Shown here: piece after piece, positions 1-8,542 of the stretch
Numbering within the stretch: the first letter of the stretch is position 1
How the letters are laid out: each line of letters opens with the position of its first letter
Assembly (NCBI GenBank): GCA_020725865.1
Contig: DYEC01000001.1
Location: 186,001 to 250,000 of the forward strand
DNA length: 64,000 bases
Origin: Anaerolinea sp.
GTDB lineage: Bacteria; Chloroflexota; Anaerolineae; Anaerolineales; Anaerolineaceae
Direction of reading: 5' to 3'
The notes under the pieces: model-generated
The model's database searches: none
What the model saw: only the letters and a program-made list of their open reading frames with translations
Told to the model about the DNA's origin: nothing
Translations under genes and position numbers: made by a program

Positions 1-225
1 GCTATTGTTCGCCAGCTCACTTCACTGGCGCAAGAATTGGGTGTTACAACTGCCCAACTTGCCATCGCTTGGTTATTGCGCCGTAAGGAAGTCAGCAGTG
101 TGATCACCGGCGCCACACGTTTGGAGCAACTCGATGAAAATCTGGGTGCAGCCGAAGCCGTGGAACTGCTTACCGATGATGTGCAGGAACAAATAGAACA
201 GATCTTAGGAAACACCCCAGAGTAG
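1..225 (+). CDS. Aldo/keto reductase, C-terminal part (cut by window edge)
   Basis: The reading frame is open from the first base, so only the last 74 residues of a larger protein are seen. The segment Q-L-A-I-A-W-L-L-R, followed by S-S-V-I-T-G-A-T and E-Q-L-D-E-N-L, is the typical C-terminal helix and NADP-contacting stretch of the aldo/keto reductase superfamily, resembling the potassium-channel beta-subunit/YghZ group. Such enzymes reduce aldehydes or ketones with NADPH in the cytosol. The catalytic Tyr/Lys/His lie upstream of the window. The next gene begins 25 bases later on the same strand, so the two may be co-transcribed. The substrate cannot be told. Confidence 0.85.
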   Translation, partial: AIVRQLTSLAQELGVTTAQLAIAWLLRRKEVSSVITGATRLEQLDENLGAAEAVELLTDDVQEQIEQILGNTPE

Positions 226-250
226 TCTCACCAAGTCTGGTAACTTTATC

Positions 251-1900
251 ATGTCTACACAACAGACGCGGTCCCTGCTTATCATCCTCAGCCTTGGATT
301 GCTCTACTTTATTACATTCATTCCTGTCAACCTGATGGGTGCCAGGGATGTCAACATGCTGGCGCTGTTTGAGGTAGATGAGTACGCACAGTACCCGCAT
401 GTTTTGAGGATGCTCCAATCGGGCGAGACCACCTATCAGACCCTGCGCAATTTCTTCATTTACCTGCACTACTTTTACGGCTATCCTTTCTACTTCTTTT
501 CTGCGTTGGCATTGATGCCCCTCCGATCCAATTTTGGGCCTGGTTGGGAAAATCAAACCCAGCAAATAGTGCTGATTCTTCGACAGCTAATCAATGTTCT
601 CCCAATGTTGAGCGCAGTGGGGTTGTTGGTGTATCTCCAGACCCGTTTGCGTTCCTGGTGGCGCTCGGCTGGGCTATTCGTTTTCCTGCTGGCTTGCCCG
701 GCAGTGGTGGTTAATAATCTTTGGTGGCATCCAGACAGCCTGGTGTTCTTCTTCATTGTCTTGACATTCTTCTTCCTTGACCGTGATGATTTACGTTTTG
801 GTAAGCACTTCTGGCTGGCAGCCGCTGCCTGCGGGCTGGCAATTGGCACAAAGCATTTGGGAGTTTTTTTTGTTCTGGCAGTTCCAGCTTACCTCGTCTC
901 GGGTATCATTGCAAAACGATTGACCCTGAAAAAAGCAGTACGCAATGGCGCACTTTTTATCCTTGTGATGTTACTGTCCATCGTCATTTCTAACCCACTG
1001 TTGCTTTTACCTCAAGAACGTGCTGCGATCATTTCCACCCAGGTCGCTCAGTTCCGACAAACCTCAGTGGGCATCCTGACCGCAAATACCAGTTCATTCT
1101 TTGAGAAAGGCAGTTATCCGGAAGACTTTCGCATCCATTATGGGGAATGGTTCTTTGTCCTGCTGAGCTTCCTTGCTTTGGGAATTGGCATCGCCCGATC
1201 AGAAAGCCGCCGTCTGAATGTTCTGATACTGGCATGGATCATACCACTGGCGCTGGTTTTGCTTAATGTTGGCACACGCCGTACGCACTACTTTCTGCCG
1301 CTCATTCTGCCACTGTACTCCTCGCTGGTTCATTTTTTTCCTGAAACAATCACTATTCCGAAAAGAAATGCCTGGGTTGCTCTGCGCAGTCGCACCATCC
1401 GCCTGTTACGCTGGCTGATGATCATCCCCGCTATTCCGATGCTTTTTCAATTTGCGCTTTTCATCACAACAGATGTGACAATTTACTCGCGCCATCTATG
1501 GCGCGAACTGACCTCACCCAGCCTAGCATTTTATCAGAGTTTACAAGATGTCTTGAAACCGATGCCTCAGCCCCCGCGAGTTGTTTATCGAGACTGGCGT
1601 ATTTATTATCCGGGACAGCCGGGGCAACAGGTTGAGATGAACTGGGATATGGCAACCTACCCATATATCCGCGACTTGAAACCGGATTTAATCCTGCTGG
1701 AACACGAGAATCTGGCACTGTTTTCCAAGCCTGAAGTAATCGAAAAAGCTGCCAATCCGGGCAATATGCGCCTAATCCATGAGTTCTACCGCGACGCGGC
1801 GCTGGATACCGTCGAAGGTTACCGAACTGTCTATCAGAACAGCTTTGCCAGCGCGCTGATTAGTGAAGCTCTCTTCAACCAATACTTCAAAAATCCTTAA
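251..1900 (+). CDS. Integral membrane glycosyltransferase, GT39/ArnT-like
   Basis: This is a 549-residue protein with a dozen or so hydrophobic segments spread over the first ~400 residues and a soluble C-terminal part of ~130 residues. Near the first membrane segment it has an acidic pair in F-E-V-D-E-Y-A, the usual position of the catalytic acidic residues in dolichyl-phosphate-mannose/undecaprenyl-phosphate-sugar dependent (GT-C fold) enzymes. It probably transfers a sugar from a lipid carrier on the outer face of the membrane. The ATG start has only a weak ribosome-binding site; the frame cannot extend far upstream. A terminator hairpin follows directly. Acceptor and donor are unknown. 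Confidence 0.7.
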   Translation: MSTQQTRSLLIILSLGLLYFITFIPVNLMGARDVNMLALFEVDEYAQYPHVLRMLQSGETTYQTLRNFFIYLHYFYGYPFYFFSALALMPLRSNFGPGWENQTQQIVLILRQLINVLPMLSAVGLLVYLQTRLRSWWRSAGLFVFLLACPAVVVNNLWWHPDSLVFFFIVLTFFFLDRDDLRFGKHFWLAAAACGLAIGTKHLGVFFVLAVPAYLVSGIIAKRLTLKKAVRNGALFILVMLLSIVISNPLLLLPQERAAIISTQVAQFRQTSVGILTANTSSFFEKGSYPEDFRIHYGEWFFVLLSFLALGIGIARSESRRLNVLILAWIIPLALVLLNVGTRRTHYFLPLILPLYSSLVHFFPETITIPKRNAWVALRSRTIRLLRWLMIIPAIPMLFQFALFITTDVTIYSRHLWRELTSPSLAFYQSLQDVLKPMPQPPRVVYRDWRIYYPGQPGQQVEMNWDMATYPYIRDLKPDLILLEHENLALFSKPEVIEKAANPGNMRLIHEFYRDAALDTVEGYRTVYQNSFASALISEALFNQYFKNP

Positions 1901-1906
1901 AAATGG

Positions 1907-1942
1907 AACCGGACGGGGTATAAGAAATGGCCCCATCCGGTT
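1907..1942. terminator. Bidirectional intrinsic terminator
   Basis: Arms AACCGGACGGGG and CCCCATCCGGTT pair with one mismatch around a 12-base loop. The hairpin is preceded by an A run and followed by a T run, so it can stop transcription of both the GT39-like gene and the convergent pheT. Confidence 0.8.
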
Positions 1943-1955
1943 TTGTATTTAATCT

Positions 1956-4478
1956 CTATTGGCTTCTAATTTTCGCACCCAGTTCCTGTTCCAGCCTTCG
2001 GATAATGCGCTGACGCACCTGTGCGGCTTCCTGATCGGTCATTGTCCGATCAGGCGCCTGATAAGTCAGGCTGTATGCCATGCTCTTTTTTCCGGCGCCG
2101 ATTTGTGAACCGCGGAAAATGTCAAACAAACGGATTTCTGTCAAAAGCTTGCCGCCCGCTTGTTGAATCACCGCTCGGACCCGCTCAGCCGGAACATTCT
2201 CATCCACAACAACTGCAATGTCTTCCAGAACTGGCGGAAAGACTGGCACCGCCCGTGTTTCATACCGTTCTGGCATGAGGTCTAGTATGGAACTCAGATC
2301 AAGCTCTGCTGCTAGCACCGGCGCTGAACCAAACTCATAGCGTTCCTTGACCAGCGGGTGTAGTTCCCCAAACACCCCAAACGTAGTCTCTCCTGCACAA
2401 ATGCGGGCACACTTTCCTGGATGGTAATACGAATGCTCTATCGGTAAATACTCAACTGGATTGATATGAAGGGCATCAAACAATGCTTCCAAAATACCCT
2501 TGAGATCATAAAAATCGTATGGTTCTCCAGCCGAACGATCCCATGCCGCCGGGTTTCGTTCGCCGCTCAACACAATAGCCAGGCGCGCCTGCTCGACAGG
2601 CAAAGCCTTTTCTGCTACCGGTAAAAACACCGGTCCAATCTCAAATAGTGCCAACCGATCGCTCAAACGACTGTTGCGTTCCGCTACTTCCAGAACTGAA
2701 GCCAGCAAACTGCGCCGCAATACTCGCCGCTCTGGTGCAATCGGATTCGCCAGCTCAACATACGGCGCATTTGCAACTTCCAGCAAGCGCGCTTCCCGTT
2801 CTGGTGCAGTCAAACGATAGGTGACTATCTCCTGCAATCCCAAATTTACCAGTGTGTCGCGTAGCTGTTCTTCGCGATCCAATAGTGGATTTCCGCGTTG
2901 CGGCGGTAAACTATCTGACAGGCGTGTTTCTGGGATCACATCATAGCCATAATGGCGGGCAATTTCCTCAATCAGGTCAGCCTGTCCAACCACATCACTG
3001 CCGATGTCCAGACGATGTGGGGGCGTTTTTGCTAAAACCACACTGCCATTTACTGTGCACTCAAACTCCAGCCGCCTTAAGAGAGCAGCAATCTGTTTAG
3101 CACTCAACGCGATGCCTAAGTGGCGCTGAACATCTGCCTCCGAAAGGGTAACTACCGGATCAACAGCCGGCTTGGGATAAGCATCAACAAATCCTGCTGC
3201 AATCTGTCCGCCGCTCCAGGCCGCCATGCGATCCAAGCCAAGTTCCACACCTTCCAGCGCCAGCGCAGGGTGAATACCGCGCGCAAAGCGATAGGCTGCC
3301 TCAGATGATAATTTTTGTGCCGCGACCGTTCGCCGGGTGTTTATAAAATTCCAGGTAGCACCTTCCAAAAGAACATTGCGCGTCTGTTCGGTTACCTCAC
3401 TCTCTAAACCGCCCATCACACCTGCTAGAGAAAGTGCCCCTGCAGTGTCACAAACCAGAATAGTGAAGTCATCCAGTTTACGCTCGATACCATCCAGCGT
3501 GGTGAGAACTTCGCCCTGTTTCGCAGCACGTGTGATGATCGTGGGGGCTTTACCGTCAGCGCGTTTGACCAGCACATCATAGTCAAATGCATGCAGAGGT
3601 TCACCTAGTTCCAGCATGACATAGTTAGTAGCATCCACAATACTATTGATTGGGCGCATGCCTGCCAGTCGCAGGCGACGTTGCACCCAGTAAGGACTTG
3701 GGCGCGGCACTGCACCTCGTAAAAGTCCAACCACAAAACGCGGATTGAGGTTGGAATCAGTGATCTGAATTGCCACCTGGCCTTCAATAGATGGTCCATC
3801 CATTGGTTGCGTGCGTTTCGGTTTCCGTAAAGGCTTATTGGTCAGAGCAGCCAATTCGCGCGCCACGCCTACAATACAGGCATTGCGAATCATATTGGGT
3901 AGAATGCTGATGTCAAACACGGCGTCGCCCATATAATCCACCAGCGGCATCCCGGTTGGTGCATCATCATCCAAAATAATCACGCCTTCGTGTTCATCTG
4001 AAATACCCAGTTCTTTTTCCGAACACACCATTGAGAAGGATTCGAAGCCGCGAATTTTTGTGCGTTTCAAAGTGGTGAGTACTTGCCCGGGCTGATGACC
4101 ATCATAAATTTTTGCTCCCTCGCGGGCATAGGCAACCTTTAAGGGTTTTTCCAACGCGCCTTGCCCCTTATAGGGGTAAAGATTAGGCGCACCGGTTAGG
4201 ATAACCAGCTCCTGAGTACCATCGTAAAGACGGCAAAGTACTAGACGATCAGCATTGGGGTGTGGCATCACCTCATTGATTTGTGCCACAACAATCTTAT
4301 CGGTTTCCCAGCTCAAACCAGTAAAGCGGAATTCGTGTTGCTCCTGTACAGGCATCGGCAACCCGACCAACCGTACTTCGTCCACCTCAAGCCCAAGCAT
4401 TGTCAGGGCACGGGCAATTTCATGCAAAGGCATGTCAATATCTACATAATCTTTCAGCCAGGATAGAGGAACTTTCAT
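1956..4478 (-). CDS. pheT: Phenylalanine-tRNA ligase beta subunit
   Basis: This 840-residue protein is a complete bacterial PheRS beta chain, slightly longer than the usual ~800. It opens with M-K-V-P-L-S-W-L-K-D-Y-V, then an EMAP/OB-type tRNA-binding domain (about residues 45-165), the B3/B4 editing region, B5 (around 410-490), the pseudo-catalytic class II core, and a C-terminal ferredoxin-like anticodon-binding domain (about 745-840). With PheS it forms the (alpha-beta)2 enzyme charging tRNA-Phe in the cytosol. An AAGGAG site precedes the ATG. It lies 33 bases downstream of pheS in the same transcript and should share the T-box control. Confidence 0.97.
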   Translation of the reverse strand: MKVPLSWLKDYVDIDMPLHEIARALTMLGLEVDEVRLVGLPMPVQEQHEFRFTGLSWETDKIVVAQINEVMPHPNADRLVLCRLYDGTQELVILTGAPNLYPYKGQGALEKPLKVAYAREGAKIYDGHQPGQVLTTLKRTKIRGFESFSMVCSEKELGISDEHEGVIILDDDAPTGMPLVDYMGDAVFDISILPNMIRNACIVGVARELAALTNKPLRKPKRTQPMDGPSIEGQVAIQITDSNLNPRFVVGLLRGAVPRPSPYWVQRRLRLAGMRPINSIVDATNYVMLELGEPLHAFDYDVLVKRADGKAPTIITRAAKQGEVLTTLDGIERKLDDFTILVCDTAGALSLAGVMGGLESEVTEQTRNVLLEGATWNFINTRRTVAAQKLSSEAAYRFARGIHPALALEGVELGLDRMAAWSGGQIAAGFVDAYPKPAVDPVVTLSEADVQRHLGIALSAKQIAALLRRLEFECTVNGSVVLAKTPPHRLDIGSDVVGQADLIEEIARHYGYDVIPETRLSDSLPPQRGNPLLDREEQLRDTLVNLGLQEIVTYRLTAPEREARLLEVANAPYVELANPIAPERRVLRRSLLASVLEVAERNSRLSDRLALFEIGPVFLPVAEKALPVEQARLAIVLSGERNPAAWDRSAGEPYDFYDLKGILEALFDALHINPVEYLPIEHSYYHPGKCARICAGETTFGVFGELHPLVKERYEFGSAPVLAAELDLSSILDLMPERYETRAVPVFPPVLEDIAVVVDENVPAERVRAVIQQAGGKLLTEIRLFDIFRGSQIGAGKKSMAYSLTYQAPDRTMTDQEAAQVRQRIIRRLEQELGAKIRSQ

Positions 4479-4511
4479 GACATCATCTCCTTCAGGGGTT
4501 TCAAGCTGGCT

Positions 4512-5555
4512 CTAGAACTGTGTTAAGAACCGTACATCATTCGCCCAGAAATAACGAATATCTTCGATGCGGTGAAGCAACAGAGTGATTCGTTCCGGGC
4601 CCATGCCTGCGGCAAATCCGCTGTACTGGCGCGGGTCATAACCGCCGTTCTGCAGGACAATCGGGTGAACCATGCCACAGCCCATGATTTCCAGCCACCC
4701 AGAACCCTTACAAATCTGACACCCTTTGCCGCCGCATACAAAACATTCTACATCCATCTCGGCGCTCGGCTCAGTGAAGGGGAAGTAAGAGGGGCGCAGG
4801 CGCGTACGCGCTTGAGCGCCAAACATGCGCCGAGCAAAATCGTTCAGCGTGCCTTTCATATCGCTGAAAGTGATCTTGCGGCCTACCGCCAGTACTTCGA
4901 CCTGATTGAACTGAATCTCAGAGCGCGCGCTGATCTGCTCATATCGGTAACACATCCCTGGCAGGATGACCCGCACCGGTTCAGGCGCAAACTCGCGCAT
5001 GGCATGAATCTGTCCCGGAGAGGTGTGCGTGCGCAAAATCACGCCTGGGCGGGTGGTGTGAAAAGTATCCCACATATCGCGGGCGGGATGATATGCCGGG
5101 ATGTTTAGCAACTCAAAGTTATATTCATCCGTCTCAACATCGCGAGAGCGGTAAATTTGAAACCCCATATCAGCGAAAATGCTGTAAATTTTGCGCAGTG
5201 TCTGCGTGGTTGGATGCAGCCGCCCCCTAACCGGCTGGCGGCCGGGTAGGGTAACATCCAGACGTTCGCTGGTCAGTGAACGTTCCAAAGCTAGTCGTTT
5301 GAGCTGCTTTGCGCGCGCCTCCAGTGCGGCTTCCAAAGCCTGCTTAACCTGGTTGGCACGTTGACCAATGCGGGGGCGTTCTTCTTTCGGCACCTCGCTC
5401 AGATGACTGAAAATCTGCATGACCGATGAATGGCGCCCCAGATGTGCCACACGCCACTCTTGTAAAGCCGCCTCATCCTGCACCATTTCCAGCGCCCTCA
5501 ATGCACTTTGTTGAATTTGCTCCAGTTGCTCAATGATCGTTTGCCCTTCTGGCAT
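4512..5555 (-). CDS. pheS: Phenylalanine-tRNA ligase alpha subunit
   Basis: This 347-residue catalytic subunit has an N-terminal coiled-coil arm (about residues 1-90) and a class II synthetase core. Motif 2 surrounds M-R-E-F-A-P-E and motif 3 is G-M-G-P-E-R-I-T-L-L-L. A Cys cluster, C-F-V-C-G-G-K-G-C-Q-I-C, is the metal-binding-like insertion found in many bacterial PheS proteins. The start was set at the ATG at 5555 because GGAGG lies five bases upstream; an upstream non-ATG start is less likely. The gene follows a T-box leader, so transcription is expected to rise when tRNA-Phe is uncharged. Confidence 0.97.
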   Translation of the reverse strand: MPEGQTIIEQLEQIQQSALRALEMVQDEAALQEWRVAHLGRHSSVMQIFSHLSEVPKEERPRIGQRANQVKQALEAALEARAKQLKRLALERSLTSERLDVTLPGRQPVRGRLHPTTQTLRKIYSIFADMGFQIYRSRDVETDEYNFELLNIPAYHPARDMWDTFHTTRPGVILRTHTSPGQIHAMREFAPEPVRVILPGMCYRYEQISARSEIQFNQVEVLAVGRKITFSDMKGTLNDFARRMFGAQARTRLRPSYFPFTEPSAEMDVECFVCGGKGCQICKGSGWLEIMGCGMVHPIVLQNGGYDPRQYSGFAAGMGPERITLLLHRIEDIRYFWANDVRFLTQF

Positions 5556-5648
5556 ATCAACCTCCACAACCAAACATCAAAGTTCGCACTTACACACAGG
5601 CCTTACCATCAGCCTGGCTTTAACTAACATCCGCATTTCAAAAACAAT

Positions 5649-5671
5649 CCCCGTCCCATCAAGGGACGGGG
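5649..5671 (-). terminator. T-box terminator hairpin
   Basis: CCCCGTCCC and GGGACGGGG pair perfectly (9 bp) and are followed on the minus strand by ATTGTTTT. It lies just after the T-box motif and about 95 bases before the pheS start, as expected for the regulated terminator. Confidence 0.9.
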
Positions 5672-5932
5672 AAATCCGCGGTACCACCCTTGTTGGCTGC
5701 AAACGCAGTCCACTCGACCCAACAACTGTCTTACAACAGCGATTGGCGGCGCACGATAACGCGGCGCTCAGCGTCCCGAACTACTGGCTCGAAACTCGAG
5801 CGTTCCCCCGGGCGGCTCGGGAGGGAACTTCAACTGGCTTCCCTCGTGCTGGGGTCTCAGTCTCAGCCCCTGCTTCCCTGTCGGCTTCCGCCAGCCTACT
5901 TTCCTCCGTCATTGCCTTCTTAATTTCTTTTT
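5649..5932 (-). promoter_or_regulatory. T-box leader (tRNA-Phe sensing) of pheST
   Basis: The minus strand carries the T-box signature AGGGTGGTACCGCG at 5690-5677, immediately followed by a terminator hairpin at 5671-5649. Upstream is a long Stem I region with an AGTA element (5900-5897) on its 5' side. On its 3' side is GAA-G-TTC-C (5831-5824), in which TTC at 5827-5825 fits the specifier for phenylalanine in the usual GAA-x-codon layout. The family is known to bind uncharged tRNA and switch from terminator to antiterminator. The motif and terminator are directly visible; the specifier assignment is an inference that a covariance model would settle. Confidence 0.93.
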
Positions 5933-5938
5933 ATGATA

Positions 5939-5966
5939 ATTATCATCAAACAAGCCAAACTGTCAA
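5939..5966 (-). promoter_or_regulatory. Promoter of the pheST T-box transcript
   Basis: A perfect TTGACA (5966-5961) is followed after 16 bases by GATAAT (5944-5939). It lies directly downstream of the end of proA, so pheST is transcribed independently of proBA. A perfect 14-base palindrome, ATGATAATTATCAT (5933-5946), overlaps the -10 box. Confidence 0.8.
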
Positions 5967-5974
5967 GGGAGGTG

Positions 5975-7234
5975 CTACCCGCGCACATGATAATCACCTT
6001 CTACAACCCACTTATACGTAGTTAGTTCTTGCAATCCCATTGGCCCGCGTGCATGTAATCTTTGAGTTGAAATCGCTACTTCAGCACCTAGCCCAAACTG
6101 ACCGCCGTCGGTAAAACGCGTGCTGGCATTGACATAAACTGCCGCCGAGTCCACTGCTGCTATGAACCGTTCTGCATGTTTACGATTCTCAGTGAGAATA
6201 CCATCCGAATGACCGGTAGAATGAAGAGTAATGTGCTCAATAGCTTCTTCCAGATCATCCACAATCCGAATACCCAATACCAACGAGAGCCATTCGGTAT
6301 CAAAATCATGTTCCCCAGCCAGCTCTACTACGTCAGCAAACTGCCCATGTAGAATAGCAAATGCTTTATCATCTGCTTTAAATCGCACACCATCTCTCTT
6401 CAGTAACTTAACCAGCTCAGGCAGAAATTGCTCTGCAATTGAACAATGTATCAGAACAGTATCCAGTGCGTTACAAACCGTCGGGCGTTGTACTTTGGCA
6501 TTTTGAATCACCTTCAATGCTTCAGAAAGATTGGCACTTTCATCCACAAATAAATGGCAAATTCCAATTCCACCGGTGATAACCGGGATACGGCTGTTTT
6601 GTTTGCAAAATTCGTGCAAACCTGCCCCACCGCGCGGAATGACCATATCCACATATTGATCTAAGTGCAACAAGTCATAAACCAGTTGCCGGTCTGGTTC
6701 ATCAATAAACTGCACTGCTGCCAACGGCAGCCCGCTCTCTTCTAATCCCTGATGAATTGCTGCCACGAGTTGCCGGTTGGTCATGATAGTCTCACTGCCC
6801 CCACGTAGAATCACACAATTGCCGGACTTTAATGCAAGTCCGGTAACATCTATGGTCACATTCGGACGCGCTTCGTAAATCACTGCCAACACGCCCAGAG
6901 GAACGCGCCGCTTATGGAGGCATAAACCGTTTGGTAGCCGCCGCGCCTCGAAAACCTCACCAACCGGGTCGGGCAACTCTGCCACTTGCCGTAAATCAGC
7001 GATCACACCCGCCAGCCGGCTCTCGTTAAGCATCAGACGGTCAATCATCGCTTCCGAAAGTCCCGCAGCCTGCGCTTTCTCTACATCTTGCAGATTGGCA
7101 GCCAGAATATTTTCTCGCCATGCCCATAAGCGGTTAGCGATCATGCGCAGAGCGGCTTTTCGCTGTTCAGAGCTAATCTGTGCCAGTTGATGCGCTGCTT
7201 GTTTTGCTTGTCGTCCCATTTGTTGAATATCCAT
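5975..7234 (-). CDS. proA: Gamma-glutamyl phosphate reductase
   Basis: This 419-residue cytosolic enzyme reduces gamma-glutamyl phosphate to glutamate-5-semialdehyde with NADPH, the second step of proline synthesis. Family signatures include V-I-Y-E-A-R-P-N-V-T near residue 115, I-L-R-G-G-S-E, the catalytic-Cys segment V-Q-R-P-T-V-C-N-A-L-D-T, and V-N-A-S-T-R-F-T-D-G-G-Q-F-G-L-G-A-E near the C-terminus. Length is normal. The ATG at 7234 is preferred over a GTG one codon upstream because GAGGTG is then well placed. It starts nine bases after the proB stop, so the two form an operon. Confidence 0.97.
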   Translation of the reverse strand: MDIQQMGRQAKQAAHQLAQISSEQRKAALRMIANRLWAWRENILAANLQDVEKAQAAGLSEAMIDRLMLNESRLAGVIADLRQVAELPDPVGEVFEARRLPNGLCLHKRRVPLGVLAVIYEARPNVTIDVTGLALKSGNCVILRGGSETIMTNRQLVAAIHQGLEESGLPLAAVQFIDEPDRQLVYDLLHLDQYVDMVIPRGGAGLHEFCKQNSRIPVITGGIGICHLFVDESANLSEALKVIQNAKVQRPTVCNALDTVLIHCSIAEQFLPELVKLLKRDGVRFKADDKAFAILHGQFADVVELAGEHDFDTEWLSLVLGIRIVDDLEEAIEHITLHSTGHSDGILTENRKHAERFIAAVDSAAVYVNASTRFTDGGQFGLGAEVAISTQRLHARGPMGLQELTTYKWVVEGDYHVRG

Positions 7235-7243
7235 CACTCACCT

Positions 7244-8350
7244 CTAAAGAACAACCAAATTATTGCGGTGAATCACTTCATCACCAAAGGTATACCCCAG
7301 AATCTCCTCTATCTCAGAAGACCGCCGTCCCCGAAAAGCCCTGACATCCTGTGCCGGATAATTGACTAATCCCAATGCAACGACCTTGCCAGCAGTGTTA
7401 ACTACGCGTACTGTATCGCCACGATCAAAATCCCCTTTCACGTCAACAATACCTGGCGGTAGAAGACTGCCTCCCCTTCCCAGCGCCCGGCAGGCACCAG
7501 CATCTACTACAATCTCATTTTCCACATTGCCACCTGCAAGAATATAACGCTTGCGCCCTTCCAACTTATTGGTAACCGGGAGAAATTGAGTGCCAATTGT
7601 TTCACCGCGCGCTATCCGCAACAGTATGTCTGTTTCATCCCCTTTGGCAATGTACACCGTGGTACCGCCATGCCGAGCCAGATCTGCCGCCTGCAACTTA
7701 GTCACCATTCCGCCTGTACCTAAACCATTATGAGTGTCCCCTGCCGCCCGCCAGATTTCGTCCGGAATTGCCCCAACTTCCACGCGCCGAATCAGACGAG
7801 CTTGCGGATTCTGGCGCGGGTCATCAGTGAACAGCCCCTCTTGGTCGGTCAACAACACCAGCAGGTCCGCTTCAATTAAGTTTGCAACTTGTGCAGAAAG
7901 ACTATCGTTATCTCCAAAACGAATTTCCTCTGTAGCCACAGTGTCATTTTCGTTAACAATTGGGATTATCTTATGCGCCAGCAGGGCATCGAATGTATTC
8001 CGCGCATTAAGGAAACGCCGTCTGTCGGTAAGATCAGTTCTTGTTAACAGTACTTGGGCTACCTTTTCGTTATAAATAGCGAAAAACTGCTCATAGATTG
8101 CCATTAGACGCGGCTGCCCAACCGCCGCCAGCATTTGCTTAGCGGGAATGAAACTGGGCAAAGTCGGATAACCTAAAGCCTCTCGACCCGCTGCAATCGC
8201 GCCGGAAGAAACCAGCACCACTTGATGCCCCTGACTGCGCAGGGTTGCAACCTGTCGGACAAGATCAATAAGTCGAGGCGTAAACAAGCGTTTTGTTCCC
8301 TCGGTCAGTGTGGATGTTCCAAGTTTGACAACAATTCGTTGCCCAGTCAT
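7244..8350 (-). CDS. proB: Glutamate 5-kinase with PUA domain
   Basis: This 368-residue enzyme phosphorylates glutamate at the gamma position, the committed and usually proline-inhibited step of proline synthesis. It starts with R-I-V-V-K-L-G-T-S-T-L-T, the amino-acid-kinase fold entry, contains V-N-E-N-D-T-V and F-G-D-N-D-S-L-S-A, and ends with a PUA domain (about residues 280-360). The ATG at 8350 was chosen because a GGAG site is eight bases upstream and the family begins there; a longer frame adds 43 residues that do not belong to the family and overlap the promoter. Operon with proA. Confidence 0.97.
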   Translation of the reverse strand: MTGQRIVVKLGTSTLTEGTKRLFTPRLIDLVRQVATLRSQGHQVVLVSSGAIAAGREALGYPTLPSFIPAKQMLAAVGQPRLMAIYEQFFAIYNEKVAQVLLTRTDLTDRRRFLNARNTFDALLAHKIIPIVNENDTVATEEIRFGDNDSLSAQVANLIEADLLVLLTDQEGLFTDDPRQNPQARLIRRVEVGAIPDEIWRAAGDTHNGLGTGGMVTKLQAADLARHGGTTVYIAKGDETDILLRIARGETIGTQFLPVTNKLEGRKRYILAGGNVENEIVVDAGACRALGRGGSLLPPGIVDVKGDFDRGDTVRVVNTAGKVVALGLVNYPAQDVRAFRGRRSSEIEEILGYTFGDEVIHRNNLVVL

Positions 8351-8439
8351 AATAACACTCCAGTTTTTAATACGCTTAATCATACCAGACAAAAAACGAT
8401 AGACGAATAAGAATTTTGCGCTCCTAAAATCCCAAACTA

Positions 8440-8467
8440 TTGACATTACAGTAATTAAGAGTATAAT
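8440..8467 (+). promoter_or_regulatory. Promoter of the cysteine hydrolase gene
   Basis: TTGACA (8440-8445), a 16-base spacer and a perfect TATAAT (8462-8467) lie about 75 bases before the ATG at 8543. Confidence 0.8.
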
Positions 8468-8476
8468 TAGTGTCAA
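8448..8476 (-). promoter_or_regulatory. Probable proBA promoter
   Basis: On the minus strand a perfect TTGACA (8476-8471) is followed after 17 bases by TACTGT (8453-8448), a weak -10. It overlaps the oppositely directed promoter of the neighbouring gene almost completely. Confidence 0.5.
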
Positions 8477-8542
8477 CAAAACACTATATCAATTGCATTC
8501 CTCTTGTCCATATGCCGGCAAAGATAAATTGGAGTGAAAGAA

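Noticed and set aside
4572-5108. 178-residue plus-strand frame inside pheS
   Set aside because: It is antisense to a clearly coding gene, and its sequence has no domain-like features.
5933-5946. Palindrome ATGATAATTATCAT as a Fur-type box
   Set aside because: It is only 14 bases and overlaps a -10 box where AT-rich symmetry is likely; pheST has no iron link. Kept only as an unexplained palindrome.
5533-6021. 162-residue plus-strand frame over the region upstream of pheS
   Set aside because: It lies over the T-box leader and the proA end; it has no ribosome-binding site and no family resemblance.
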